Source: Timema cristinae
Taxonomy: Eukaryota > Arthropoda > Insecta > Phasmatodea > Timematidae
Assembly: GCA_039000515.1 (NCBI GenBank)
Contig: JBCFYV010000487.1
Location: forward strand, 1-64,000
Direction: 5' to 3'
Length of the DNA: 64,000 bases
In this document: piece after piece, positions 32,211-41,811 of the stretch
Layout of the letters: each line of letters begins with the position of its first letter
Position numbering within the stretch: the stretch's first letter is position 1
Made by a program: the position numbers and the translations under genes
The notes under the pieces: model-generated
Told to the model about the DNA's origin: nothing
Seen by the model: the letters and a program-made list of their open reading frames with translations, nothing else
Database searches by the model: none

Positions 32211-32948
32211 ATGACGATGAAGGTCGCAGAGGATATCATAAAAGCTAGTAAGATTATTAAACGAAAGTATAAGCAACTACGTGATGCCCGGTACGAGTCT
32301 GAGCACGTCGCGAATGAAACGTTCAAACCTATCACGGATCCTCTAAACAGGATGGTGAAGGCACTCGCGGAACCTGAGGAGACGGAAGCCTTTCCTGAGA
32401 CATTGGAAAACAACCATCTATTGGACACTTATCTTTATTCATCTCACGCACATTCCGATAAGACCTACGGAGTCCGTCATGAAGGTGACTCTACCAAGCT
32501 CGGAGATAGCCGTATCGTATTCAACGGGAGAGACGGCACAATACTCCTTAACAATAAGACGGTACCGTATACTCGAGGGCTATTAGAATTACTTTTCAGA
32601 AGAGCACCTGTCCATTATACTAAGGACGATCTGAAAGTATACAAGTCTATGCTTGAAGAAACGAACGCGCATCGGTTGAGAAACGAACCATACGCTCGTA
32701 TCAAGATGCGAGCCGGATCAAAGTATTCGTTAATCATCAAACCTATGTTTGAGGAGGAGCTTGAGGGTGAGGGTTTATACAAGATGGAGACAGGAAGAGG
32801 GGTCGATTATACCTATTGGGACGATCCTAATGAATTGGTCGATCGATTACGACTCTTGCGCGCATCTACCGAAGCTGGTCATTCCGCTCACCATAACGAG
32901 ATCGTTTCTATCATTGAGGAATTACGCGAGGCGGGAATCATCGTATAA
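32211..32948 (+). CDS. Conserved Polinton protein, YWDDPNEL type (DUF8207-like), 245 aa
   Basis: The ATG at 32211 gives an intact frame. The N-terminal third is charged and helical. The centre has KTYGVRHEG, GRDGTILLNNKTVPYTRGLL and YTKDDLKVYKSMLEETNAH. The C-terminus carries GRGVDYTYWDDPNELVDRLR and ends HNEIVSIIEELREAGIIV. Proteins with this last block occur widely in arthropod genomes and are, from memory, grouped as DUF8207; the number is unverified and the function unknown. The constant place between fiber-like gene and integrase suggests a virion or packaging role. Nothing in the sequence shows catalysis. Confidence 0.75.
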   Translation: MTMKVAEDIIKASKIIKRKYKQLRDARYESEHVANETFKPITDPLNRMVKALAEPEETEAFPETLENNHLLDTYLYSSHAHSDKTYGVRHEGDSTKLGDSRIVFNGRDGTILLNNKTVPYTRGLLELLFRRAPVHYTKDDLKVYKSMLEETNAHRLRNEPYARIKMRAGSKYSLIIKPMFEEELEGEGLYKMETGRGVDYTYWDDPNELVDRLRLLRASTEAGHSAHHNEIVSIIEELREAGIIV

Positions 32949-32981
32949 AGACGTACATCTCTTCTGTACTTTATCACAATC

Positions 32982-33908
32982 ATGTGTGGCGTCAAGTGGG
33001 AGATTGCACGTGAACTTCATCGTCCGGCAAGACGACGATTTCCTCGAAGACACGTTAGCATACGAGGCTTGAACGAGCTCCTTCAGGCCGATCTGGTGGA
33101 GATGATACCCTACTCTGGATCGAATAAGGGCTTCAAGTACCTTCTCACCGTCATCGACGTGTATTCCAAGAGGGCTTCGGCCGCACCCGTCAAGACTAAG
33201 ATGGGTAAGAACGTCAGCGCCGCAATGGCTCTCCTCCTCAACAAGGTGGGTTTACCTCGCGTACGTCATCTCCAAACGGATAATGGTACAGAGTTTTACA
33301 ACCCAGAATTCAAAACGCTCATGAAGAGAAAGAGAATCAATCCTTATTCTACATACAGCAACGTCAAGGCTAGCGTCGTGGAACGATTCAATCGTACTCT
33401 CAAGAACATGATGTGGAGGAGGTTCACGGCTAAAGGTTCATATCGATGGATCGATATGATCGATTCCTTACTGGACGAATACAACCGTACAGTACACTCG
33501 ACCATAAAGATGAGACCTATAGACGTCAAGGACGATAGACTTTTACATACCGTCTATAAACGTTTCAAGATGTTAGATTCCACACCGAACATTTTTAAAG
33601 TAGGTGATATAGTTCGTATCAGCAAGTATAAGGACGTTTTTGAAAAGGGTTATACCGCGAACTGGTCGACCGAACTGTTTAAAATACGTAACGTCGCCGT
33701 GACTAATCCCAGGACCTTCCTACTCGAAGATATGAAAGGTAATCCTATCACGGGGTGTTTCTACGGTAAGGAGCTTAGAAAGACTTCGTATCCGGATGTT
33801 TACCTCGTAGAGAAGATAATCAGACGTTCTGGAAATAGAGTATACGTCAAATGGTTAGGGTTCGACTCGTCTCACAATTCGTGGATCGAGGCGAAGGATA
33901 TAGTGTAG
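32982..33908 (+). CDS. Polinton integrase (rve/DDE) with C-terminal chromodomain, 308 aa
   Basis: The ATG is at 32982 and the frame is intact. The catalytic triad is visible: Asp in LLQADLVEM (residue about 37), Asp in LQTDNGTEFYN (about 101) and Glu in SVVERFNRT (about 138). After an SH3-like segment (NIFKVGDIVRI), the last 45 residues form a chromodomain (YLVEKIIRRSGNRVYVKWLG then NSWIEAKDIV), which may guide insertion to modified histones. The protein cuts and joins the element's ends and explains the 6-bp duplication. It is one of the best-preserved genes of the element. Confidence 0.94.
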   Translation: MCGVKWEIARELHRPARRRFPRRHVSIRGLNELLQADLVEMIPYSGSNKGFKYLLTVIDVYSKRASAAPVKTKMGKNVSAAMALLLNKVGLPRVRHLQTDNGTEFYNPEFKTLMKRKRINPYSTYSNVKASVVERFNRTLKNMMWRRFTAKGSYRWIDMIDSLLDEYNRTVHSTIKMRPIDVKDDRLLHTVYKRFKMLDSTPNIFKVGDIVRISKYKDVFEKGYTANWSTELFKIRNVAVTNPRTFLLEDMKGNPITGCFYGKELRKTSYPDVYLVEKIIRRSGNRVYVKWLGFDSSHNSWIEAKDIV

Positions 33909-33910
33909 AA

Positions 33911-33966
33911 GGAGGGGAGGGCGCGTTTCCCCTCCTCCATCCCGAGCGTTATAAAGTGGGCGTGAG
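33911..33966 (+). promoter_or_regulatory. Spacer with 8-bp inverted repeat and TATA box
   Basis: AGGAGGGG and CCCCTCCT at about 33910-33937 can pair around a short GC-rich loop. A TATAAA box follows at 33950-33955, 35 bp before the next ATG. It is plausibly a separate promoter for the last gene. Confidence 0.45.
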
Positions 33967-33990
33967 GTGGGGAGACGTATCTCATTCAAC

Positions 33991-34614
33991 ATGTTTAGAC
34001 AGTTGGGTTACCGTCTGGAGGACATGAGCGATATTAAGATTTCGAACGGCGGTTTAGAATACCATATCGCGCGTGCCGACAAAGGTTACAGCGAGTGCTG
34101 TGATTCTTCCGTGCACTGGCTCGGATGCCATAATCCCGGAATGTGGGAATCGAATCAGTCTGTCGAACGCTGTTCTAGCGCTTGCCCGGTCTACAATCTT
34201 AAGGAAGGAGACGACCCGCTAATTCTCCGGGAATCGAGTCGGTCCATCGAACGCAGTTCTACAGCTTCCCACGAGGACGAGCCGGAATCGAGTCAGCCCG
34301 GTACTACATCTTGGCCGGAGGAGGAGGAAAACGCTTTGTGCATCGAGTTGGACCGAATCGAGCGTGAGGAACTCGATCGGGTCAAGCACGTCTCTGAACT
34401 TGAAAAGTTTCGTACGTACAACGTTCGCCGTCTAGAAGGAGACGAAGAGATCAGTGAGGATGAGGACGAACCGAACCTCATAACGCTAGACTATGTAGGC
34501 AAAGTGCATCTGCCTGGTAAAAACTTTGGTGCACGCTACAGGAGCCGCTTTAACGCTTCACAGAGAGGACTGTTATATCTGGGCGAAGGCGAGTACGAAC
34601 TGTTCAAGTGGTGA
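33991..34614 (+). CDS. Acidic Polinton protein of unknown function, 207 aa
   Basis: The ATG at 33991 is preferred over upstream in-frame non-ATG codons because it follows the TATA box closely. The N-terminus reads MFRQLGYRLEDMSDIKISNG. The middle holds three imperfect repeats (ESNQSVERCSSAC, ESSRSIERSSTAS, ESSQPGTTS). Next comes a glutamate-rich stretch (WPEEEENALCIELDRIEREE, EEISEDEDEP). A conserved-looking end follows (PGKNFGARYRSRF to GEGEYELFKW). I recognise no family. It is the last plus-strand gene before the right inverted repeat. Its 3' end is duplicated in tandem downstream. Confidence 0.6.
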   Translation: MFRQLGYRLEDMSDIKISNGGLEYHIARADKGYSECCDSSVHWLGCHNPGMWESNQSVERCSSACPVYNLKEGDDPLILRESSRSIERSSTASHEDEPESSQPGTTSWPEEEENALCIELDRIEREELDRVKHVSELEKFRTYNVRRLEGDEEISEDEDEPNLITLDYVGKVHLPGKNFGARYRSRFNASQRGLLYLGEGEYELFKW

Positions 34615-34925
34615 AGTGTTCTAACATGTTTAGAGAAAGATATTTTTTTTGTACGCATCAAGTGAAAGACTATGAGGGAAGTATGTATCATAATAAACTG
34701 GGTGAAGGCGAGTACGAACTGTTCAAGTGGTGAAGTGTTCTAACATTTTTAGACAAGACTTTAGAGAAAGAAATTTTTTTGTATGTATCATAATAATCTG
34801 GGTGAAGGCGAGTACGAACTGTTCAAGTGATGAAGTGTTCTAACATGTTTAGACAAGACTTTAGAGAAAGATATTTTTTTGTATGCATCAAGTGAAAGAC
34901 TATGAGGGAAAGAGAATTTATATGT
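34581..34925 (+). repeat. Three tandem copies of the 3' end of the acidic gene
   Basis: Copies starting near 34581, 34700 and 34800 each carry GGTGAAGGCGAGTACGAACT with the stop region and GAAGTGTTCTAACAT, then an AT-rich tail. The spacing is about 119 and 100 bp. Only the first copy is joined to the gene. The others are 3'-end duplicates. Confidence 0.88.
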
Positions 34926-35381
34926 ATGTATCATCATAATCTTAAGAATATACTCGCTAAATAAAAAAGTTGTACTATTTATTTAAGTCCTTGATCATAG
35001 AAATAAAAGCTAAGGGGCTATGTATGTTTCATTCGGAGCAAGAAAATATCATTTTAGATATGTATTTTTTTCCAGGCCGTTCGAGGGAAGGAGGGCTATA
35101 CCCGTCATCTCCTACTCTGAGAGAGAGGGAGAGACAGAGAGGTAGAAAGAGGGGAGAAGAGAAGGAGAGAGAGACAGAGATAGAAAAGGTCATTTTAGAT
35201 ATGTATTTTTTTCAGCATAGTCTAAAAAACTGTTCGAAGGAAAGAGAGAGAGAGTGAGAGACAGAGAGATAGAAAGAGGGGAGGAGAGAAAGAGAGAGAG
35301 ATAGAAAGAGGGGAGAAAGAGAGAGAGAGAGATAGAAAGAGGAGAGAAAGAGAGAGACATTTCTCCACCGTCTCTACGCAG
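34926..35381. repeat. GA-rich repeat block inside the right end
   Basis: The block GTTTCATTCGGAGCAAGAAA with ATCATTTTAGATATGTATTT at about 35027 is the same as at 21108, and is followed by the GGAAGGAGGGCTATACCCGT unit and long GAGAGA tracts. It is one unit of the 21-23 kb array placed next to the right inverted repeat. No gene. Confidence 0.85.
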
Positions 35382-35534
35382 CCGCGAATCCACGCCGCGG
35401 GAAGGGGAGAACACGCGAGACTACGGTGAGGGAAGGGGGGAACACGCGAGCCAACGGTGCGGGAAGGGAAAGGGGTGAGGGAAACTATGGCGTCACTTCC
35501 GCTTCCGTCCTGAGGCATGACTTTTCATTCTACT
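35382..35534. repeat. Polinton right terminal inverted repeat (153 bp)
   Basis: Reverse complement of 13068-13220 with two differences. It ends in TACT, matching the AGTA start of the left end, and is followed directly by the ATTATC target duplication at 35535-35540. Confidence 0.95.
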
Positions 35535-35540
35535 ATTATC
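35535..35540. repeat. Right target-site duplication of the Polinton (ATTATC)
   Basis: Exact copy of 13062-13067. Confidence 0.93.
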
Positions 35541-37110
35541 CAAGACTATTCATAAGCGAGGATGTCAAAATTTCACTCCAGAAAATGAAAACTGTGAAAT
35601 CATAAAGTTTTGATGACATCCACAACGGATTCCTGATTAAGAGTGTCCCACGTGTTAGGCAATAGCTGGATAAATTCTTTATTAACACCATGCAAAGTGG
35701 CCGCATTAATAAAGAACTCAAGGAAGAAAAACTAGTTTCAATTCCCAAACCAGGATGATTAAGAAAAAAGCCCAAAAATTACCATCCCATAGCACTTCTA
35801 AGTACTTGCTATAAACTGCTGTAGAGAATGATTCCAAACAAAATCAGCAATAAAATTATGGAATACGTTCTGATTGTGCAAGCTGGCTTTAGAACAAGTC
35901 AGAACTTAACAGATCTGGTACTTTTAAGTCAAGGCAAGCTTCTAGAAATGCCCGAAATCTTCTGTAGTATTTGTCGATCTAACTGCAACATACGAGAAGG
36001 CATTCTCTTTAAGGTTCATCAAAGTCATTTATTGTACGACGCTAGCCCAACTATTATATTGCATGTTGTGTGGCAGATATTTCCATATCATCTTAGGTGA
36101 GAAAAATAGCAACCACATAACACTAAAGAACGCCCTGCATCAGGGCTCTGTACTTGCACCCATTCTGTTCAATATGTACAGTGCAGATACCCACGATACT
36201 ACCCGCAGGAAATTTACCAATGCAGATGAGCGGGCTATAGGAATCATAGTCAAGGCTATATAGTAAACAGAGATTGTTGACAGAAAATCTGTTAACTTTG
36301 TGGGAATAGGCTTACCACAAAAATTGGCGACTAACACCTAGACCAAGTAAAACGGAATGCTCATGTTACTATCTGAATAAAAACTCACCAATTATCAACC
36401 ATGCATCTCTTTCAAGGATTCTCTGTTAGATACAACCCCACTTCTAAGAACTTGAGTGTTTCTCTTGATAGATCTTTGATCTACCAACAGCATTTGGAAA
36501 GCTCGTACATATACTTCAAATTTATTTGGAACTACATCTCTTATATGTTCCACTTTAAAAGGCTAGTTTACAGTATAGCAGAACATTGTGCCTTGGTAGC
36601 CTCATTAGTAAGCTATATACCCAGCTTAATATAACAACTCTCATCACAACAGGTTGCTTATAGCCTACACCTACCTCCTGGCTTCCAAAACTAAATCACT
36701 TACGCCACCCAAGCCTCGAGGCTAAGAGGCTTTAATCCGTGAATATAAAAATATATTGGCTGGCCTCAACCTTCCTATTTACGAATATATTCCAAAAGTT
36801 ATATCAGTCAGACTTAAATCCAAAGAGTCAAAAATTAAAACTGCTGAAAATAACCTTGATTAGGATTTTGATATCGAGGGGACATGGGGACATGTGTGGC
36901 ACCAACAAGCTCAACCAGACGTTGACTCAAACATAATCATCTGCACTAACCCAGCAAGTTTCGGTCTGACATTGCACAAAATTAGAAAACCTCCAACAGA
37001 ATACGCACAAACCTTGGAGTTTGTAGGGACTCTCTTCTAGATCCAATCTGAGGCAGTATGCCAAACCTTCAAATACATAATACAAGAGTGAAATATTACG
37101 CCATACCCAG
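35541..37110 (+). pseudogene. LINE (Jockey-like) reverse transcriptase remnant
   Basis: Blocks in several frames follow the order of a Jockey-group reverse transcriptase: KELKEEKLVSIPKPG, then KPKNYHPIALLSTCYKLL near 35770, VQAGFRTSQNLTDLVLLS near 35880, LHQGSVLAPILFNMY near 36145, LSVSLDRSLIYQQHLES near 36455 and SIAEHCAL near 36580. A Trp-rich C-terminal block follows near 36880. The catalytic YADD box is replaced by TNADE. Many stops and shifts make it a fossil. The Polinton target site lies at its left end, so the Polinton may have inserted into this LINE. Confidence 0.75.
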
Positions 37111-37469
37111 GACTTCTTCGCGATCGACTAGATTGACAAAATAAATATTAATACTCTAAATGATTGTACCTGTATTATTAATGTTTCTGTATTTAATTTT
37201 TTTGTTCTGTTTACGTTACTGTTTTTTTTAAAATTGTATATAAATTTTAGCTGTTTTTTTGCTGTATCCCATATATTTCCATACGATGAATAAATAAATG
37301 TATGATACTTGCAAGGTTTAGTAGTTAATAACATCAAAACAAATTTATCTGTCTCGTGAGCTGCCCCGCTTCTACAAAACCATCCTGACGTCATGAGGGA
37401 AGCACTGGAGTAGTGAAACGACATCATTATTTTAGTCGTAATAATATATTAGCTAACCTATAAGAATAC

Positions 37470-37578
37470 CTGAAATATGATAGGTTGTTTTTCATATGCC
37501 ATGTAATATTCAATATGGCCCATTTCATGGTGGATCACATAAAAATCATCCATGTTAACCTCTGCGCACAGCAACATC
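37470..37578 (-). CDS. ACE-like peptidase M2 exon with HEXXH zinc site
   Basis: This is a 109-base exon on the minus strand, with acceptor TTTGTTTCCAG before 37578 and donor GTATTC after 37470. It encodes about 36 residues including [26 protein letters not shown] is the zinc-binding and catalytic motif of angiotensin-converting enzyme family dipeptidases, and the flanks fit (normally VNMEDLVTVHHEMGH). Its phase fits exactly the end of the exon at 39466-39712 (two bases plus one), so the two exons belong to one mRNA. The next exon should begin in phase 0 with the REGANPGFHEA-type block; I did not find it in the window. Confidence 0.85.
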
Positions 37579-37745
37579 CTGGAAACAAATATCAAATTTA
37601 CTAACACATTCATCTTAAAAATAGCTAAAGAAATAAACTGACCATCTCTCTAAATTATTATTGGGCATGTAAATCTAGAGAGCTAATTTGGATATTCATT
37701 GAAATATCACTTTAAAATATGCATATAAATTAAATGAGGGGACTG

Positions 37746-38350
37746 AATTTTATCCACTCGGAATTATATCCATTCCGATAGTTTTGTAATAAACTGCTTT
37801 TGTTAAAATCCTGAATTTTATCCACTAGAATTATATCCACAAAAACTAGAATTGTATCCACTCGGAATGGTATCCATCCCGATGGTTTTGTAATAAACTG
37901 CTTTTGTGAAAATCCTTAATTGTAACCACTGGAATTATATCCACAAAAACTGGAATTGTATCCACTCGGAATGGTATCCATTCCGATAGTTTTGTAATAA
38001 ACGGCTTTTGTGAAAATCCTGAATTGTATCCACAAATGGCTGACTTGAGGTTTAACAGAATGAACGTTTAACGTAAAGCTTTGTCACACTTCTGGAAGAG
38101 GGCAGCAGGATGGAATCTTCTTAACTTTCTACTTGTATACTAGAGTACAACCTTCTCATTAGTGCTTTAATTCTCTTTGCAAGTGGGCTGTAAAAATATT
38201 TTCTTAAACATGAAGTATTCATTTGCTTTAAAGATTGCATTGCATACTAGAAAATTAATTTGCAGCCTTATTTAACTTGTAAGATTCTATTTCAGCTCAA
38301 TACATTTTAAAGTATGTATCGACTTCTATAATTTTACAAGGTAGTAAATT
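37746..38350. repeat. Fold-back-family arm, isolated copy
   Basis: Starting GAATTTTATCCACTCGGAAT, this copy has about three tandem units of GAATTGTATCCACTCGGAAT with CCGATAGTTTTGTAATAAAC and CTGCTTTTGTGAAAATCC. Unique arm sequence follows (GAGGTTTAACAGAATGAACG, ACACTTCTGGAAGAGGGCAG). It parallels 41812-42475 closely and lacks an inverted partner nearby. Confidence 0.85.
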
Positions 38351-39115
38351 AAAAACGGTACATTAATTTAAATTGTGTATATATGTGACTATTTAATTAT
38401 TAAATTAATGGGTTTTATCACATAAAAATGTACACATTTATAAATAAGGCTAGGCAATCTAATTATTATTCGCATAGCAAAAACTTTTTGTGCATATTTA
38501 TATTTTAAAAATAATTGCAAGAGTAAAATAATATTTTACTGAATTCTAATTATTAACAAGTGATTTAAATCCAAACAAAAATCTAAATATTATTATCGAG
38601 GTGGGATCGAATATTAACCTGAAAATATTTTGAGACAACAATTTAGATAAAAACAACTGGAAGATGGTTTCCTAACAAAATCAAACACATCGTTTTACAT
38701 GATGCACTTAATACAATAATAGTGTTTACTTTCAGTTACGTATCATGTGAAATGGTGTGGTGTGGCATCTCATCGCCTCAATCCTTTGGCACGTACTGGT
38801 ATTACAGTGTTGTCAGATTGACAACTCAGTCTCAAGCAAAACAACACTACACCGACTCGCATGACAGTAGAACCTTTTCAAAATTAGCTTTGTTTTGGTA
38901 CAGCCTGCGAGTTGCGAGTTTATAGTGCGAGTTTGCGTGTTAACGAGTATTTTCCCATGTTTCAAAATTAGTGTTCCTGGTGACGCCATCCCTTCCCTTC
39001 TTCCTCTTGCCCAGATTTTCCCCTCTCCTTGATTTATCCCTATTGTTAATGGCTCTAGATAACGTTATAATTACGTTACAACTTTTTACATTTTGTGAAA
39101 TAAATAATAAATAAG

Positions 39116-39296
39116 GTGTAATGAGGTGGACTGGATAGAACAAGCTCAAGATAGGGATAGAGTGTAATGAGGTAGACTGTATAGAACTAGCTAAAGGTTA
39201 GGATAAAGTGTAATGAGGTGGACTGAATAGAATTAGCTAAAGGTTAGGATAAAGTGTAATGAGGTGAACTGAATAGAACTAGCTATAGATTGGTAA
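39116..39296. repeat. 46-bp minisatellite, four copies
   Basis: Unit GTGTAATGAGGTGGACTGAA followed by TAGAATTAGCTAAAGGTTAG and GATAAA. The first and last copies are more diverged. Confidence 0.85.
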
Positions 39297-39465
39297 AGGT
39301 GGTATACTCTTGTAAGTGAGGCAGTGAACCTCCAAGATATTAATGCCATAAAGTAAATAATACCCCATGTAATATTCTTTGTTGTACAAGTTGACTGTAA
39401 TAATTTGTATCCTAGAGTATCTTACAGTACAGATACAACATGCCCAGTATCTTGAGTAATGCCAC

Positions 39466-39712
39466 CTGTAATCTTGTGGAGTGTACATGTTAGCAGCCGT
39501 ACCATGGCAGGTAGTATTTGATACACCTTCAACCTGAGATTTTGCCCAGAACGTGGACGTCATGGGCTCGAGTCCTAGTGAGGTGTAGAAGTCTTCTGCT
39601 CTCCGTACCATGTCCTGAACAGTGTAGTTTTTCCCTGCTAGAGCAGCGCCTAGGTTGATATCATGCACGACTATATCGGTTAAAGCGTCCCAGCTCTGAG
39701 CCCACATGTTAC
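39466..39712 (-). CDS. ACE-like peptidase M2 exon (GNMWAQSW block)
   Basis: This is a 247-base exon on the minus strand. It is preceded by a good acceptor (TTTGATTGCAG) and followed by a GT donor at 39465. It encodes NMWAQSWDALTDIV, then KNYTVQDMVRRAEDFYTSLG, LEPMTSTFWAKSQVE and TCHGTAANMYTPQDYR. All are recognisable as the peptidase M2 region just before the zinc motif, and the Cys of the TCH block matches a conserved disulfide cysteine. The phase (two bases hanging) joins exactly to the exon at 37470-37578. ACE-family enzymes are secreted zinc dipeptidyl carboxypeptidases. Several positions differ from typical insect ACE, so a divergent paralogue is likely. I found no upstream exon in the window. 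Confidence 0.85.
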
Positions 39713-41811
39713 CTGCAATCAAACATAACTATGTAACTTACATAGTGGGTGTGAAAGTTAGTATAAAGTCACTAGCATTACATGCATCCTACAACCATAG
39801 CTACCTACTTTTTTATATATATATCTTTAGAACTTACTGGATTGCTTTTGTGGATTACTAACAATTTCTCTTACTCCACATCATTTTTGTATAATTTCCT
39901 CAATATTAATCTTTTTTACTTTATTCAATTTGTTTGGATATTTTATTTTTATTTGAGTAATACCAAAATTGCCCCAAGTTGCCCAGGATAGCCTCGCAAT
40001 ACATTGTGTTTACCCCATGAATCACTTTGCTTTTCTTCAAACAGATAGGAAAATTATTTTTTATAGCTTCCAAGAACGATTTTAATCAATTAAAAAACTA
40101 ATTAAAATTTTAACATTCCGGCTTTGAGGTGCACACGTTCTTGCTCAAGGGCTACGATTTTTAAAATGTCCTACGTTAGCTATCGCTCTGTGCTCATCTT
40201 CATCTCAGTAATAGTGCTCATCTTCATCTCAGTAATATAGATCAACTGCCATACAATTTTATAAAATTTCAAGTGATCAAAAGCGGGACCATCCAGTTAA
40301 ATTTGACTATAACTGCATCTTTTAGGCTGTTTCTCAGTTTCTTTAAAGGGTAATCATTCAAATGAAGTCCGGTTGGTTTGAAATAACTCGCACTAATGTA
40401 TTTGTGGTCTGTCTCAGTGGTGGCGAATATTCTAAACGTCAACCTAGCTGAAGGCCCAATAGAACAATTCTAGGAGACACTTGGTTTGGTTCTCCACTTT
40501 ACCTGACTTTTAAGGTAGGTAGTGAGTTGTTTACTTGAGGAGGGATATCATCTTGAGGTGCATCCCTCAATAGGATCTGGTTGGATGCCTACTGTTCCTT
40601 TTACCTTTGTTCCCATTGTATAGAGTTGTGTGTCTCATCCTACATGAAGGGTGGATTTTGTCAGAGCACGTAATAGTTGAAATTGGTCATGAGTGAGGGA
40701 GGTGTTTCCATTGTCAAGCTCACTACCACTTCTAGTTGGAATTGGTCATGAGTGAGGGAGGTGTTTCCAGTGTAAATATCACTACCACTTCTAGTTGGGA
40801 AGATATGTAACGTGTATATCGAGTCATGATCCCGGGAATATTAATCAGGATGCACTATAATGACAATTTATAACAGGCTCTACGCCTGCTTTTGGACTAT
40901 TATTACACACCGGGGCCCGAATAATATCGAGATTAAAAGTAAAAGTGCTTAAGATTTTCACCAAGGATTCATTTTTTTTTGTAAGTAAATTGCAACCAAC
41001 TCGATTTGTATTGTGGGTAGCCTACTACTTAGAACTATATGAGTAAACTTGGTGAGAAATTCCCCAAAGTAGTTACGTCCAAATGGTGAAAATGTTTAAT
41101 ATTGCCATACGATAGCATTGTTGAAGATAATTTTCCAATCAGAAAAGTTTGATATACTTGTGCCCCTCCGAAGATGAAGTTGTTCAAAGATCTTAGCCAA
41201 GGCTTGGGTCTCCATATTTCCCTACGTGAGTCGAACGTTTATCATGGCCCGGAAAGATCACAGGCACATGATCATTGGCCATATAATATTTAATAATAGA
41301 CTACCGTTGAACCCATACTATATACTCCTTATTTATTCAATTTTTCAACACCAGGGAGTAGGAGGGATGGTGATGCAGTTTGATCATTTCTAATGTCAGT
41401 GTTTTACCGTATGTGCTTTCAGAATGTTCGGAAAAATTCAAGGTCTTTATCACGTCGTGTAAAGTGTAGTGACGTCACTAAGGGTGGGTACAACCCGGCT
41501 GACACCATCAGAGGGGTTGACGCCGAAACTATTGTATAAAAAAATAGTGTATAGTGTTTCAGTAGAAATTTTGCTATTTAATCCCGTTGATCATTTATCC
41601 AACATTATTATATATTTCTACCTAATCCTAAATTTTTTCCAGTGATTCCTTTACCTCGCTGTGAGACAGCTTATCAGTTTTGGAATCGACAATGGCGCTT
41701 GGGTACCAGATAGCCACGCTCTTCTACTTTAAGACACTGACACTTCCACTTATTAAACCTTCTGTTGCGCATGCGCAGCCTACCAGCCGCTAGAGCTTGT
41801 CATTGAGAGGA
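39713..41811. other. Probable upstream intron or flank of the ACE-like gene, no gene seen
   Basis: AT-rich. Two short duplications were seen: CTCATCTTCATCTCAGTAAT at 40193 and again at 40217, and a 64-bp unit (AATTGGTCATGAGTGAGGGA) at about 40680 and 40740. No ACE exon was recognised in the minus strand here. Confidence 0.4.

Larger units (their letters stand above)
13068..35534 (+). mobile_element. Polinton/Maverick (adintovirus-like) element, 22,467 bp
   Basis: Both ends are defined: 153-bp terminal inverted repeats starting with AG, and an exact 6-bp target duplication. Inside are protein-primed DNA polymerase B, retroviral-type integrase with chromodomain, packaging ATPase, adenain-like protease, double-jelly-roll major capsid protein, penton-like protein, protein X/VI-like peptide, PLA2-like leader and a fiber-like protein. 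This is the full replication and virion set of virus-like Polintons. The element is longer than the usual 15-20 kb because of about 4 kb of tandem repeats, a degraded capsid-region duplication and a 2-kb intron in the first gene. Several genes carry one-base frame shifts, so as assembled it is defective. Confidence 0.96.
37579..39465 (-). other. Intron of the ACE-like gene, with fold-back-family and minisatellite repeats
   Basis: This is the sequence between the two exons. It contains one arm of a fold-back repeat (37746-38350) and a 46-bp minisatellite (39116-39296). The remainder is AT-rich without a recognisable frame. Confidence 0.65.

Noticed and set aside
37128..37427. Possible third ACE exon with RSGAAHET near 37360 (minus strand)
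   Set aside because: It resembles the REGANPGFHEA block only weakly, and the AG acceptor present does not give the required phase 0 frame.
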